From Saprospiraceae bacterium (GTDB lineage Bacteria; Bacteroidota; Bacteroidia; Chitinophagales; Saprospiraceae), in assembly GCA_028285085.1 (NCBI GenBank), contig JANQQI010000092.1, positions 124,001 through 188,000 of the forward strand: a stretch of 64,000 nt of DNA, given 5' to 3'. Every line of letters starts with the position of its first letter. The first letter of the stretch is position 1. Both the position numbers and the translations under genes were made by a program. Of this stretch, positions 18,801 through 27,908 are shown in pieces. The notes under the pieces are model-generated. The model was not told where the DNA came from. It searched no databases and saw only the letters and a list, made by a program, of their open reading frames with translations.

Positions 18801-19280
18801 AATAACATCAACTTAGCGCATCACGGCTACCGGGCTTTGGAATCGAGCTTTAGTGTCCACCTCGAAAAGGATCTTGATCCCAACTTGCCATTCATCCTGG
18901 CCTATCCGCAAGAATTGGGGCGGGTGTTCCTAAATCTATTTAATAATGCTTTCTACGTCGTGACCGAGAAGCGTAAAACGAGCAAGTTAAATTATCATCC
19001 TACTGTTTTGATCAGTACGAATCTGGTCTCTAACGGAGAGGCGTCTCCCGCCTACGTTCAGATCAAAATCCGGGATAATGGTAAAGGGGTACCGGAAGAT
19101 ATCCGGGAAAAAATCTTCGAGCCTTTCTTCACCACTAAGCCAACAGGGCAAGGCAATACGGGACTAGGGCTCTCCATTTGCTACGATATCATCACCAAAA
19201 TCCATCGGGGACAGTTTTCTGTGCAAAGTGAATTAGGAGAGTATGCTGAATTCGTCATCCAACTGCCAATCAAACCTTAG
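15822..19280 (+). CDS. Two-component-propeller sensor histidine kinase
   Basis: 1152 aa from a GTG at 15822; a TTG at 15864 is an alternative, and no in-frame ATG precedes the signal peptide. The periplasmic part (about 40-700) is a two-component-regulator propeller with repeats such as [19 protein letters not shown] and [16 protein letters not shown], followed by a Y_Y_Y domain ([16 protein letters not shown], about 725-785). A transmembrane helix lies near 795-815, then a long coiled coil, then the kinase core: [15 protein letters not shown] (His near 900), [15 protein letters not shown], and [11 protein letters not shown]. Unlike the classic hybrid propeller systems there is no receiver or AraC domain on the chain, so output goes to a separate protein. 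The receiver gene at 19489 is the obvious partner. Confidence 0.85.
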   Translation: MVNFLILERKNPPTLRKIFLQLICSVFFLIDLPLAGGQSFSNLPQITPSYFETFEHLKSYPSMCFEACFTDAKGRMWLAACAGSRQAGVALFQFDGYDFRVVRGDLNTLGFENKFIALYKGDKLIGHDLQRKPRQFVTYDLNTQVLEYIEPNVIGEMRALKLIGQDQLYILSQKDAKSYIYIWQEEALSLLHEFSFGSVNEKYKFWDDQFYLIGAPELGAWSFSEDGRCFLRFDFITQEVQEYCPEQFEYVLSNSFYLTNHSFYYAHDQILWQFDKERQKFVKCFAWDNTDENFKYVFEDDQGNLLIILRGPKKKIIGILKDASGHFYNYSAFFENIDPRVFKILQEGDFKETMTILHGGGITLAEVDASESIKNILPNTSVRRMVELPEEKILITSQYRETYLYDLRTEKIQPFEHEEDRLNWTLISTEEGYIWGSSLNKLFKYDPVTNTGEFIDTELGDINLYVFIDEYTLAVINRRKFVHFYDLRTNAIVPISRDTHHISIRGFPHDIHFSKSGWLWLATSDGLYKIDPSTGSYQILGSESPFPHQRFLCIHEDKRGRLWLGTPLDGVNIYDPETGDLEIINSDKGLANNTVVSILPDDNGDYWVGTYNGISILSSEGQFIANVFKKDGLSNRESNRYAYLKTKSGKLLIGTIAGLNIIDPEPLKARITNSEDIQVYLTALKYSNTEESKNSALKNYNLQPEERIILPAANRFVNLNVACSNYFRPEENQYAYKFEGIDDDWTFLGRQNILSFNNLPAGKYRLLVIAGDEIGNWSDEPLAIRIHAETIFYQQIWFYLLCVGLIVGGAFLWIYRLRQEVKKATREIETDKAIIEQQAIREKARAEQMQEQAQQIEIQAQRLAHSLEELQKKNEEIVKTQNQLVNQEKLASLGQLTAGIAHEIKNPLNFINNFAEGSVELLEELLETTDRYQTNIPIKEMEEIKGLIDDVLQNAIDIKENGNRLDQIVHSMMDHARGSNNELVEVNLNQLIDNNINLAHHGYRALESSFSVHLEKDLDPNLPFILAYPQELGRVFLNLFNNAFYVVTEKRKTSKLNYHPTVLISTNLVSNGEASPAYVQIKIRDNGKGVPEDIREKIFEPFFTTKPTGQGNTGLGLSICYDIITKIHRGQFSVQSELGEYAEFVIQLPIKP

Positions 19281-19330
19281 GAGTTCAAATGACTTTTCAT
19301 TTCTAAGCGGCTTCTATTTTAAATGAAGAC

Positions 19331-19392
19331 CATATAATCCACCATATTGAATAAATAGTGCAACGACTAGCTACATTTACTGTTTAATTTTG
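19331..19392 (+). promoter_or_regulatory. Shared direct-repeat promoter, copy G (receiver/kinase pair)
   Basis: Half-site ATATAATCCACC (19332-19343), second half-site AAATAGTGCAAC 21 bp later, and the perfect -7 box TAATTTTG at 19385-19392, 29 bp after the second half-site. Leader of about 90 nt to the ATG at 19489. Confidence 0.7.
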
Positions 19393-19488
19393 AACTAGGT
19401 GACAGAACTGTTTCGCTTTATTAGCGTGAAATAGAGTAGGGGAGATTGAAAAACGAACGTTCTGAATTAAACATAAACCTTGAATTCG

Positions 19489-19863
19489 ATGATAAAGATC
19501 TTAGTGGTAGACGATGAAAAAAGCGTGCAACGGCTGTATTTACAACGGTTCCGAAAAGAAATCCGGGCCGGAGATGTTGAGCTAAGTTTCGCGTTTTCAG
19601 GAGATGAAGCTTTACAGTTTCTTAATCAAGGGGATGAACTAGATGTGACCATGGTTTTATCCGATATCAATATGCCAAAAATGAGTGGTCTGGAACTATT
19701 ACAAATCGTCAGACAACGATATCCTAAGTTAAAAGTATTGATCATTACTGCTTATGTGGATGAAAATAACCGGGAAAAAGCCATCAACCTTGGCGCTGAT
19801 GATTATCTGGCCAAGCCAATAAATTTCAAAGAACTCAAAGAGAAAATATTTGACATGGTTTAA
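19489..19863 (+). CDS. Single-domain response regulator (CheY-like receiver)
   Basis: A 124-aa stand-alone receiver from the ATG at 19489 (a TTG three codons upstream is less likely). The acidic pair is D8-D9 in ILVVDDE, the phosphorylation site is Asp59 in LSDINMP, the conserved Thr is in ITAY, and the Lys is in AKPIN. With no output domain it must act by protein contact or pass phosphate on. Its sequence (VQRLYLQRFRKEIR) closely matches the first receiver of the hybrid at 21091, which suggests a relay in this cluster. The membrane kinase follows 70 nt later. Confidence 0.9.
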   Translation: MIKILVVDDEKSVQRLYLQRFRKEIRAGDVELSFAFSGDEALQFLNQGDELDVTMVLSDINMPKMSGLELLQIVRQRYPKLKVLIITAYVDENNREKAINLGADDYLAKPINFKELKEKIFDMV

Positions 19864-19933
19864 ATTTTCGAATAGAACCAAAAGTGTGCTCCGCCCAACA
19901 GAAATTTTAGCATACACAAAAACGCTAACCGAG

Positions 19934-20992
19934 ATGAAACCATTTTACAATAAAGCTTTAATCTATGCTCTTGGAGGTGTACTGTTTGGCCTGTCGTTTG
20001 TCATTTTCGTCGCATTTATCCAGCAAAAGTCATTGTTGTTTTGGATCGTCTGCATTATTCCGCTCATATTTGGTTTTTTAGCTTTTACGATTGGCCAGCA
20101 ATCTAATCGCTTGAAAGAAAAAGGTCAGCATTTGCAAAAGATGAAATCTCAACTTATTCTGCAAGAAAGAATGGCATCCATTGGTATGATGACCGCGGGG
20201 ATTGCCCATGAGATTAAAAATCCGCTCAATTTTGTCTACAATTTCGCTGAAGGTTCCACAGAAATTGTCCAAGATTTAGAAGAGGAAATCAAAGTCATCC
20301 GATCGTCAATTGATCAAGATAGGTTGTCCACACTCTTAGGCCTCATCGAAGATTTAAAGCATAACTCCGAAGATATCAAAACGAATTGTGATCGGGTCAA
20401 TGAGATTGTTTTTACCTTGATGGATCATACTAGAGGAAGTAAAGGAGCCGCTCAGTCTACCAATATTAATAGCTTACTCGATAAAAATATCAATTTGGCC
20501 TACCATAGTTATCGGGCCAATTATGCGTCCTTCAACATGGACATCAAAAAGTCTTATGATCCTTCTCTCCCGGAAGTCATGATGAATAGTCATAGCCTTG
20601 GCCGGGTCCTGATCAATATTCTCAATAATGCGTGCTACGCCTTGAATCAAAAGCAGGAACAATTAGGCAAATCGTTCGAACCTCTAATCAAGTTGGCCAC
20701 CCATAAAGTGGATGATTGGTTAAAAATTATTATTGAAGATAATGGCAATGGTATTCCTGAACCTATTCGTCAAAAAATCTTTGATCCCTTTTTTACCACC
20801 AAGCCGACAGGTAGTGGTAATTCAGGCTTAGGACTCTCAATCAGTAAGGAAATCATAGAAGGAGAATATCGGGGGCGTATTGAAGTGGAGAGTCAAAAAG
20901 GCCACTTTACCAAATTCGTGATATCTATCCCTATCGATATTTGGGCGTCGGCTGCTCTCCCTTTGGTTCATTCCTCCCGTGAAGCTATTTGA
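19934..20992 (+). CDS. Short membrane histidine kinase
   Basis: 352 aa when started at the ATG at 19934. A longer frame from a TTG at 19850 overlaps the receiver gene and adds a non-hydrophobic leader. Two closely spaced transmembrane helices (about 8-30 and 34-55) with almost no periplasmic loop suggest sensing within the membrane or through a partner. The kinase core has [15 protein letters not shown] (His92), NILNNACYAL, DNGNGI and NSGLGLSIS. It is closely related to the other two kinases here. It probably phosphorylates the upstream receiver; both would be read from copy G. Confidence 0.85.
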   Translation: MKPFYNKALIYALGGVLFGLSFVIFVAFIQQKSLLFWIVCIIPLIFGFLAFTIGQQSNRLKEKGQHLQKMKSQLILQERMASIGMMTAGIAHEIKNPLNFVYNFAEGSTEIVQDLEEEIKVIRSSIDQDRLSTLLGLIEDLKHNSEDIKTNCDRVNEIVFTLMDHTRGSKGAAQSTNINSLLDKNINLAYHSYRANYASFNMDIKKSYDPSLPEVMMNSHSLGRVLINILNNACYALNQKQEQLGKSFEPLIKLATHKVDDWLKIIIEDNGNGIPEPIRQKIFDPFFTTKPTGSGNSGLGLSISKEIIEGEYRGRIEVESQKGHFTKFVISIPIDIWASAALPLVHSSREAI

Positions 20993-21090
20993 TCTCATCC
21001 CAAATTGTATTAAATTCGAGTCCTAAGGTAACGATTGATTTGAATGCTAAATTTTTTTAATCATTCTGTCAAACAGACTAACAAAGTACT

Positions 21091-23073
21091 ATGCCCGCTA
21101 CTATCCTATTTGTAGATGATGAGCCGCAACTCCAAAGATTAGTCCGCCAGCGTTTTCGTAGTGAAATAAGAGAGAAAACCTATGCCTTTTTGTTTGCCGA
21201 GAATGGAAAGGAAGCTTTGGATATGATCGCGCAGACGCCCTCTATCGATATGATACTCACGGATATTAATATGCCCGTGATGGATGGACTTACTTTTTTG
21301 TCTCGACTGAAAGCCTCAGGATCAATGCTGAAAACGGTGGTGGTTTCCGCCTACGGCGATATGAGTAATATTCGAAAAGCGATGAATTCTGGCGCTTTTG
21401 ATTTTGTGACTAAGCCGATCGATTTCAACGATTTGAAAACGACTATTGAAAAAACACTCGTTGAAACCGCCTTGATCAAGCAAGCCCAACAAGCCATTGA
21501 GTTGGCGCAAAAGAATAAGCAATTACAGGATTTGGATGAGATGAAATCTCACTTTTTTACCAATATTTCTCACGAATTGCGTACGCCTTTGACTATCATT
21601 ACGGGGGTATCCAAGCAGTTGATGAATAAAATAGAGGGTGAGCCTCAGGAATATTTGGCGATGATTAAGCGCAATGGCGATCAATTGCTGGATTTAATCA
21701 ATCAGATTCTCGATCTGCGTAAATTGGAATCGGGTGGAATGCCACTCAATTTGATACAAGCGAATGTCTATCAGCTTTGTAAATACCTTTTAGATTCTTT
21801 TAAATTTCTCGCCGAGCAAAAAAATATACAGCTCCATTACTTATCTGATAAAAAGGACTTAGTGATGGACCACGATCAAGAAAAACTCACCCGAATTCTA
21901 ACCAACCTGATCTCCAATGCCATTAAACATACCAAACCGGGGGGCAATGTATACTTGATGCTTTCCCAACAAGGAAATGGGCTGAAAATCAGAGTCAAAG
22001 ACACTGGCCGGGGCATTACCAATGACCAATTGCCTTTTATTTTTAATCGTTTTTATCAAGCCCACGATAATCAACGTGGTGGCACTGGGATCGGTTTATC
22101 GCTGGTCAAGGAATTAATTGCCTTAATGGAAGGGGAGATCAGTGTAGATAGCGAAATTGGTGTAGGTTCAATTTTTACCATCAGCTTACCCATTGGTAAT
22201 AATGCGCCAAAAGCAACGTCAGATGATGTCAAAGCAGATATTGACCAATTAATCCGCGTACAGGCAAGTCATGCGCCAAATACTGATATTCAACAACCAG
22301 TGGTGGCAGACGAGAGCTTACAACGACTCTTAATTGTCGAAGATCATTCTGATGTTATACAATACCTTGTGGACTGCCTCAGCGATCAATATCAGATCAC
22401 CGTGGCGAGAAATGGACAAGAAGGCATAAATCAAGCCTTGGTCGATATCCCGGATATCATTATCAGCGATGTGATGATGCCACAAAAAGACGGTTTCGAG
22501 TTGTGTGACACCTTGAAGCAAGATCCCCGTACGAGTCATGTGCCCATCGTGTTACTTACAGCCAAAGCCAACATTGAAAGTAGAATCGCAGGTTTGAGCC
22601 GAGGTGCAGATGCTTACTTGGCGAAACCTTTTGCGGAAGAAGAACTTAGTGTAGTATTAGAGCAACTGCTCAAGCAAAGAGCCGCCCTAAAAGCACGCTA
22701 CGCCAATCTGGAGCTAACCGCAGAACTGGCCGCTGATCAATCCAATTATGATTTTGCAGCGGAAGATGAGTTTATTAAAAAAGCTATTGATTTAGTAGAA
22801 AAGAACCTTGGCGATGCCCAATTTACCGTTACTGTTTTTTGCCGCCAAATGGGGATGAGTTACCCCGTGATTCATCGCAAACTCGCCGCACTCGTTAGCA
22901 AGTCGCCGGCCCTTTTTATTCGAGCGATCCGCTTATATCAAGCCAAGAAAATGCTCAGCAATCCCACGAAAAATATCACTGAAATCGCCTACGATGTCGG
23001 CTTCACCGATCCCAAATACTTCAGTCGTGCCTTTTCTGAGGAGTTTAGTGCGCCGCCGAGTGCTTTTCGGTAG
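21091..23073 (+). CDS. Hybrid receiver - histidine kinase - receiver - AraC regulator
   Basis: 660 aa with no transmembrane segment, so cytoplasmic. An N-terminal receiver (about 1-125, LTDINMP, TKPID) is followed by a HisKA/HATPase core (FFTNISHELRTPLTI, LISNAIKHT, DTGRGI, GGTGIGLSL), a second receiver (about 410-530, ISDVMMP, AKPF) and a C-terminal AraC-type helix-turn-helix (about 555-660, ending ITEIAYDVGFTDPKYFSRAF). The kinase part differs from the three neighbouring kinases. Its first receiver is closely similar to the separate receiver at 19489, so it may take phosphate from the same kinases. It is the only DNA-binding signalling protein in the cluster, and AraC-type proteins favour direct repeats about 21 bp apart, which is the spacing of the shared promoter motif. 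Confidence 0.9.
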   Translation: MPATILFVDDEPQLQRLVRQRFRSEIREKTYAFLFAENGKEALDMIAQTPSIDMILTDINMPVMDGLTFLSRLKASGSMLKTVVVSAYGDMSNIRKAMNSGAFDFVTKPIDFNDLKTTIEKTLVETALIKQAQQAIELAQKNKQLQDLDEMKSHFFTNISHELRTPLTIITGVSKQLMNKIEGEPQEYLAMIKRNGDQLLDLINQILDLRKLESGGMPLNLIQANVYQLCKYLLDSFKFLAEQKNIQLHYLSDKKDLVMDHDQEKLTRILTNLISNAIKHTKPGGNVYLMLSQQGNGLKIRVKDTGRGITNDQLPFIFNRFYQAHDNQRGGTGIGLSLVKELIALMEGEISVDSEIGVGSIFTISLPIGNNAPKATSDDVKADIDQLIRVQASHAPNTDIQQPVVADESLQRLLIVEDHSDVIQYLVDCLSDQYQITVARNGQEGINQALVDIPDIIISDVMMPQKDGFELCDTLKQDPRTSHVPIVLLTAKANIESRIAGLSRGADAYLAKPFAEEELSVVLEQLLKQRAALKARYANLELTAELAADQSNYDFAAEDEFIKKAIDLVEKNLGDAQFTVTVFCRQMGMSYPVIHRKLAALVSKSPALFIRAIRLYQAKKMLSNPTKNITEIAYDVGFTDPKYFSRAFSEEFSAPPSAFR

Positions 23074-23249
23074 TTGGGGTGTTTCCACTTTGGTTCTTTT
23101 TATTTGCCCTCTTTAAATTTTATACTTGAAATAGAATTAAAAGAAGACTTAGGAGGTGAGAAAGAGAATGTTAATTCATTTGAGCTGCTTTGGTAAAATA
23201 AACTTACTATATCTTTAATGGAAAATAGTAATTGCAAAAAACTAAAGAT

Positions 23250-23744
23250 ATGAGCGAACGATACAAATTAAATGAAGCTAGGAAAAGACTAGAACCGACC
23301 AGTTTACTTTGTCAATATTGTTGGAAGGCGATTTCTGAAAAGATGGAAGACAATTATTTCGCTCCTGTGTACCGTGAAAAGAATCGAGTCAATGCGGTGG
23401 TATTTCGATCTGTCAATTTCAATAAAATTCATGTCGGTATTCCAAGGTGCCCATCTTGCAAAAAAAATCATCAGAATAATAAAATCGTGGGTTGGATAAT
23501 AGGTTTAATAGTAGCATTATTAATAGTGAAATTAGTAACTGTTTATTTTGCAGGCCAAATTTCTTACGCCATCTTTTTTGGTATTCTTGGATTTATTATT
23601 CCGCTATTTTTTGTATCGAAATTGGCGACTACCATTATTGTGGTTCGGTCAGGGATTTTTACAGAAAGAGAAGGTGCTGAGAGAGAACCTCAAGTCATGG
23701 CTTTGTTACGAGAAGGGTGGACATTGGATCAGCCTTCGGCTTAA
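23250..23744 (+). CDS. Membrane protein with CxxC pairs, function unknown
   Basis: 164 aa from the ATG at 23250. The N-terminal part has LLCQYCWK and, about 43 residues later, RCPSCKKN, together a possible zinc ribbon. Two transmembrane helices follow (about 85-105 and 112-135). No family recognised. It stands alone between the AraC hybrid and the convergent beta-helix gene, and no promoter of the shared type precedes it. Confidence 0.65.
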   Translation: MSERYKLNEARKRLEPTSLLCQYCWKAISEKMEDNYFAPVYREKNRVNAVVFRSVNFNKIHVGIPRCPSCKKNHQNNKIVGWIIGLIVALLIVKLVTVYFAGQISYAIFFGILGFIIPLFFVSKLATTIIVVRSGIFTEREGAEREPQVMALLREGWTLDQPSA

Positions 23745-23796
23745 AGCAGAAGGTGTTTTATTTAGTTTTTTTTTAATAAGCTCTACTTTTTCTACA

Positions 23797-25926
23797 TCAA
23801 AGCTTGACAAAAGGCAGTGCATAGACGCCTTGCTTAGAAAGCACCTGCAGCTGATAGTAACCAGAAGGTAGTTCTTCTACAGAAATTTGATTCTGCGCGG
23901 GCCAATTGGTCCAACTTTTCCATTCGCGACCTCTGGCATCCAGAATACTCAGCTTATTCAATTGGAGCTCATCTTGGTGTTGGGTAATCAAAACATCAAT
24001 AACCGGATTGGGAAAGATATTAACTGGGCTATTGTAGTTGAAATGGATAATGCGACTGTAGGTGAATTGGCCACCCCATTCTAATTCTTTAATGCGGTAG
24101 TAATTGCTGCCCGGTAGGGGAGACTTATCTAAAAAAGTCCAATTTTGAGTGTAGGTGGCTTCACCATCCTCGACTGATAAGCTGCCGATTTCCTGAAACG
24201 AATAGCCATCGGTGGCTCGCTCAATGATAAACTCGCGGAGTTGACTCGTCGCGGCTGTTGACCAATGTAAGCTGACAAAGTCGATCTGCTGCAGGGCATA
24301 AAAATCTAGCCAGTCCACTGCTAGTACTCCAATTTCGTCCAAAATTTCGAAAGTGACATTGCTGGTTGTCCCTAGTTCATAGCAATCATCATCGCGTAAA
24401 GTGAATTCTACGAGCTCAGCGCCTTCTGTGATAGCATCTTGGCGGGCTCGGAATGACTGTCGACCCTGAGTCTGACCAGCTTCGATGATACCAAAAAGCG
24501 CTGACGCACCGTAATCCAACCGATTCTCAGCTACGCCACTGAGTTCGAAAAAATAGGGGAGGGGGTAGCTGAAATCGCTCCCAGAGCGCTCCATGTGCAC
24601 GACCTCTTCCGTTGTGCCTTCTTCTTGCTGGCTGAGTACGAGCTCCGCTTCGATTGTAGTTGCTGGTAAGTCAGTGAGGGGCGTATAATTGATTTCTACG
24701 TTTTCTGGATTTGCGCCAAGGTCTAGGTTTTGGGTGTTGGGCGAACGCACGGTGAAATTGCCTTGTATATCACCCAAGCCATCCGAGGTAGGCAAGTTTT
24801 CGTAGATGGCAAAAAATGGAATGTCCGCGTCATAATCTATCAGGCAATCATTGAAATTAGCCCCACCAAAACGCAGCGTTGGATTATCATAATCTGTGAC
24901 TTCAAAGAATATGGGGTTGTTAAACGCAATGGGGTCTTGCGATATGTTTTTGAACACACAATTATTCAAGGTGATCGCGTAGCTTTCTACACTTTTTCGG
25001 ATAAAAAGGGCTGTCCATTCGCTATCTGCAACCACGCAGCGGTTAAAGGTCACTTGTCCGTCAATACCATTACCTCCGTTGTCAATGCAACTTATCTCAG
25101 CGTAGGCATAAGGATTAGAAGGGTCATGATTACCGGATACAAAACAATCTTCAAAAGTGATAGACAGATCCATGGAAGAATCATCCATGTCTTGCAGACT
25201 GACTTGGATGCCGTAACCAAAATTATCAACAAAGCGACATTCCCTAAAAACGAGATTGACCAAGCGATGATGCGTCTCAAAGGGTTCAATGTCGAGTCCG
25301 GCTTCGGGAAGTGCACCAACTGTATTTTGAAAAGTGCAATTTTCTACTAACAGGTTCTGTACTGAGCATACCGACATGCCTTGGCGGCGGTTATTATCGG
25401 CAATACAATCTCGGACGATAATATTCTCTGAATATAATTGAGTGCCAAACCAGGTATCTCCACTGATATAAATACCATCGCCGCCGCTATCGCGTAAAAT
25501 TAAACCCTCAACGGTGATATCATTGCTATTCATGATTGACAAGGCGTGGCGCCATTCGCCATTAGTGTATTCCGTTTTTTGCATTTTGAAGGTAGCGCCA
25601 TAGCCCAAAATGCTAATATTATTACACCGGATTAGCCGCATCAGGCAGTCACTAAGCTCAGGAAAACTGTTGCTTTTTGCTTCCAACACGACACCCGTTT
25701 CGAAAATGATGACCTTATTTTCTAGATCGAAAAAATTGCTTGGTTGTACAATCCAATTACTCGATTGTGCGTCAATCACGACCGTATCAGCATCAGAATT
25801 GATCGCATTTTGGAACGCTAGCGTTGCGTCGATAGGGGAGTAGCCAAAATCAGACGCTAAGACTGAACTCGCCTGTGCTTCTACTATACTAAAAATGATT
25901 AGAACAAGGAGTAAGGTGTTTTTCAT
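23797..25926 (-). CDS. T9SS-sorted right-handed beta-helix protein
   Basis: 709 aa from the ATG at 25926 (MKNTLLLVLIIF), with a signal peptide ending near AQASS. The pectate-lyase-like start has ATLAFQNAINSDADTVVI, as in polysaccharide-active beta-helix proteins. Parallel beta-helix repeats run to about residue 400 (ITVEGLILRDSGGDGIYISG, LLVENCTFQN and similar). A Calx-beta-like region (about 425-540) and a fibronectin-like module precede a type A sorting domain (VNIFPNPVIDVLI ... LPSGYYQLQV). It is probably displayed on the cell surface and may bind or cut polysaccharide; no catalytic residues can be assigned. A 16-bp inverted repeat begins 66 bp upstream. Confidence 0.8.
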   Translation of the reverse strand: MKNTLLLVLIIFSIVEAQASSVLASDFGYSPIDATLAFQNAINSDADTVVIDAQSSNWIVQPSNFFDLENKVIIFETGVVLEAKSNSFPELSDCLMRLIRCNNISILGYGATFKMQKTEYTNGEWRHALSIMNSNDITVEGLILRDSGGDGIYISGDTWFGTQLYSENIIVRDCIADNNRRQGMSVCSVQNLLVENCTFQNTVGALPEAGLDIEPFETHHRLVNLVFRECRFVDNFGYGIQVSLQDMDDSSMDLSITFEDCFVSGNHDPSNPYAYAEISCIDNGGNGIDGQVTFNRCVVADSEWTALFIRKSVESYAITLNNCVFKNISQDPIAFNNPIFFEVTDYDNPTLRFGGANFNDCLIDYDADIPFFAIYENLPTSDGLGDIQGNFTVRSPNTQNLDLGANPENVEINYTPLTDLPATTIEAELVLSQQEEGTTEEVVHMERSGSDFSYPLPYFFELSGVAENRLDYGASALFGIIEAGQTQGRQSFRARQDAITEGAELVEFTLRDDDCYELGTTSNVTFEILDEIGVLAVDWLDFYALQQIDFVSLHWSTAATSQLREFIIERATDGYSFQEIGSLSVEDGEATYTQNWTFLDKSPLPGSNYYRIKELEWGGQFTYSRIIHFNYNSPVNIFPNPVIDVLITQHQDELQLNKLSILDARGREWKSWTNWPAQNQISVEELPSGYYQLQVLSKQGVYALPFVKL

Positions 25927-25991
25927 AGTTGGGAAGCTTTGGTTCAATTAAGATAAAAATTAGAATGTATTTTTCAAAATATAGGCTATTG

Positions 25992-26339
25992 TTACTTAAC
26001 ATAATATGTTGACTTCCTTTTAAATTGTGATATCATCTGTAGGTAGGGCAGATTTTTCGTAAACAATTGAAATGAGGCAAATCTAAAGGCTAATGTGCAG
26101 ATTGGCTCATTCTGTGAGCTTATTATATAGATTTAAGGCTATTTTATGAATTAAAGCTCATACGCAGCATTCTGGCTCAGATTGATAATGTACCTGTTTG
26201 CTAGAGATATTTTGCGTAAAGGTTCAACTCTTTATAGCTGCTCTGTATAGCCCAGTATGCTGGGCTATGTTTTTTACGGCACGTATAAGGATTAGAAATT
26301 CAGCTATTATTTTCTCATAATTAATATTATGTTAAGTAA
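25992..26339. repeat. 16-bp perfect inverted repeat flanking 316 bp
   Basis: TTACTTAACATAATAT at 25992-26007 recurs as its exact reverse complement at 26324-26339. The enclosed 316 bp hold a terminator but no gene. No target-site duplication is visible. The layout fits an invertible segment, a small MITE-like element, or two oppositely oriented operators of one regulator. Confidence 0.7.
26247..26276 (+). terminator. Intrinsic terminator without an assigned gene
   Basis: Stem ATAGCCCA (26247-26254) and TGGGCTAT (26261-26268), 6-nt loop, followed by TTTTTT at 26270 onward. It lies inside the segment bounded by the 16-bp inverted repeat. Confidence 0.75.
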
Positions 26340-26468
26340 GTGTTTTGGAAATCTCCCCCATGCTTCATATGGACGCCATTTACCGTAAATTGATCCTCAT
26401 AAAAGTTTAACTAAAAAATAAACGACGGCTAGAAAAATTTCAGACTGCAGTTGTAAATTTACGGTCGA

Positions 26469-26476
26469 TACGTTTG
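26469..26476 (+). promoter_or_regulatory. -7 promoter element of the decarboxylase gene
   Basis: TACGTTTG, a perfect TAnnTTTG match, 22 bp before the ATG at 26498 and outside the inverted-repeat segment. Confidence 0.55.
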
Positions 26477-26497
26477 TTAAACCCCGGTGTTGAATAG

Positions 26498-27895
26498 ATG
26501 AATAAAACCTACTTTGATCTGGTTAGCCAGACTTTTTCCTTTCCACAGGAAGGATTTCGCTTAGAAGAAGATCGACTACGATTCCATGAGATTGATCTCT
26601 ACCGTCTAATTCAAAAGTATGGCACTCCCCTACGACTCACGTATTTGCCAAAAATCAGTAGCCAAATTCAAAATGCGCGTCAATACTTCACTGACGCCTT
26701 TGCTAAGTATAACTACCAAGGAAAATACTTCTATTGCTTCTGCACGAAGAGTAATCATTTCCGCTACGTCTTAGAAGAGATCACAAGGAATCGGACCCAA
26801 CTCGAAACTTCCTCCGCTTTTGATATCAACCTAGTCAGACGGCTACACAAAATGCAACTCATTGACTCAAAGACGATTATACTGTCAAACGGATTTAAAA
26901 CTGATGAGTATGCGGCCGGGATTTGTGGTCTAATAGCGGATGGTTTTAATAATGTTGTGCCTATTCTTGATAATAAGCAGGAGTTAGACGTTTTTGAAAA
27001 GCATCTGCAAACGGAGCAATGCAAAATAGGATTGCGTATCGCTACCGAAGAAGAACCAAATTTTGAGTTCTATACCTCTCGGCACGGTATCCGCCAATCT
27101 GAGGTGCTACGTTACTACGAGGAAAAGATCAAGCCTAATCCCAAGTTCGTATTGAAGATGCTCCATTTTTTCGTTGATGTTGGGATCAAGGATACGCAGT
27201 ACTATTGGAGCGAATTGGCGAAGAGCATACGATTATACTGCAAGTTATACAGAGTCTGCCCTACCCTGCGGGCCATTAATATTGGTGGCGGATTTCCGAT
27301 TCGGACTTCTCTAGGCTTTGAGTATGATTACGCCTATATGGTGGATGAAATTATACGGATTATTCATTCTGCCTGCGAAGAAGAAAATATACCTCATCCC
27401 GACGTTTTTACAGAATTTGGTAAGTACACGGTGGGTGAAAGCAGTGCCACGATTTTCTCCGTGATTGGCCAAAAGCAACAAAATGACTCTGAACGCTGGT
27501 ACATGGTAGACAATTCTTTGATTACCACGATCCCGGATATTTGGGCGATCAATGAACGTTTCATTATGCTACCGGTCAACTATTGGAATCACGAATATCG
27601 GAGAGTAAATATTGGAGGACTCAGCTGTGATAACCTAGATTATTACAATTCTGAGGCTCACAGTGGAGCGGTCTACTTACCTAAGTTTCAGCGTAACCAA
27701 GAGCCACTTTATCTTGGCTTTTTCCATACCGGGGCTTATCAGGATGCCTTAGCTGGCCACGGTGGTACAAAGCATTGCCTTTTACCGAGCCCTAAGCATG
27801 TGCTGGTCCGAAAGGATGAAGCTGGAGAATTGGTAGATGAGTTGGCTTTTCCTGAGCAAAAGGCCGAAGAAATGTTGCGGGTATTGGGGTATTAA
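26498..27895 (+). CDS. Arginine decarboxylase-like enzyme (PLP fold type III)
   Basis: 465 aa, cytoplasmic. The alanine-racemase-like fold of the ornithine/diaminopimelate/arginine decarboxylases is seen in YFYCFCTKSN, where Lys84 would hold pyridoxal phosphate, in the phosphate-binding INIGGGFPI, and in the C-terminal barrel with GFFHTGAYQD. The family makes agmatine from arginine for polyamine synthesis. Its length matches the short Bacteroidota form rather than the 630-aa SpeA. Substrate is assigned by family resemblance only; a diaminopimelate or carboxynorspermidine decarboxylase is possible. It stands alone with its own promoter. Confidence 0.75.
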   Translation: MNKTYFDLVSQTFSFPQEGFRLEEDRLRFHEIDLYRLIQKYGTPLRLTYLPKISSQIQNARQYFTDAFAKYNYQGKYFYCFCTKSNHFRYVLEEITRNRTQLETSSAFDINLVRRLHKMQLIDSKTIILSNGFKTDEYAAGICGLIADGFNNVVPILDNKQELDVFEKHLQTEQCKIGLRIATEEEPNFEFYTSRHGIRQSEVLRYYEEKIKPNPKFVLKMLHFFVDVGIKDTQYYWSELAKSIRLYCKLYRVCPTLRAINIGGGFPIRTSLGFEYDYAYMVDEIIRIIHSACEEENIPHPDVFTEFGKYTVGESSATIFSVIGQKQQNDSERWYMVDNSLITTIPDIWAINERFIMLPVNYWNHEYRRVNIGGLSCDNLDYYNSEAHSGAVYLPKFQRNQEPLYLGFFHTGAYQDALAGHGGTKHCLLPSPKHVLVRKDEAGELVDELAFPEQKAEEMLRVLGY

Positions 27896-27908
27896 TGGGC
27901 ACCCACCA

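Larger units (their letters stand above)
25927..26497. other. 571-bp divergent gap with inverted repeat and orphan terminator
   Basis: An AT-rich region between the beta-helix gene and the decarboxylase gene. It holds a -7-like box for the beta-helix gene (minus strand TATATTTTG at 25983-25975, one extra base in the spacer), a 16-bp inverted repeat, a plus-strand terminator with no recognised gene before it, and a perfect -7 box at 26469. I see no reading frame that looks real. Confidence 0.6.

Noticed and set aside
24730-25350. 206-codon plus-strand frame
   Set aside because: Antisense to the beta-helix repeats, no family features, no promoter, and the minus-strand gene has a signal peptide and a T9SS tail.
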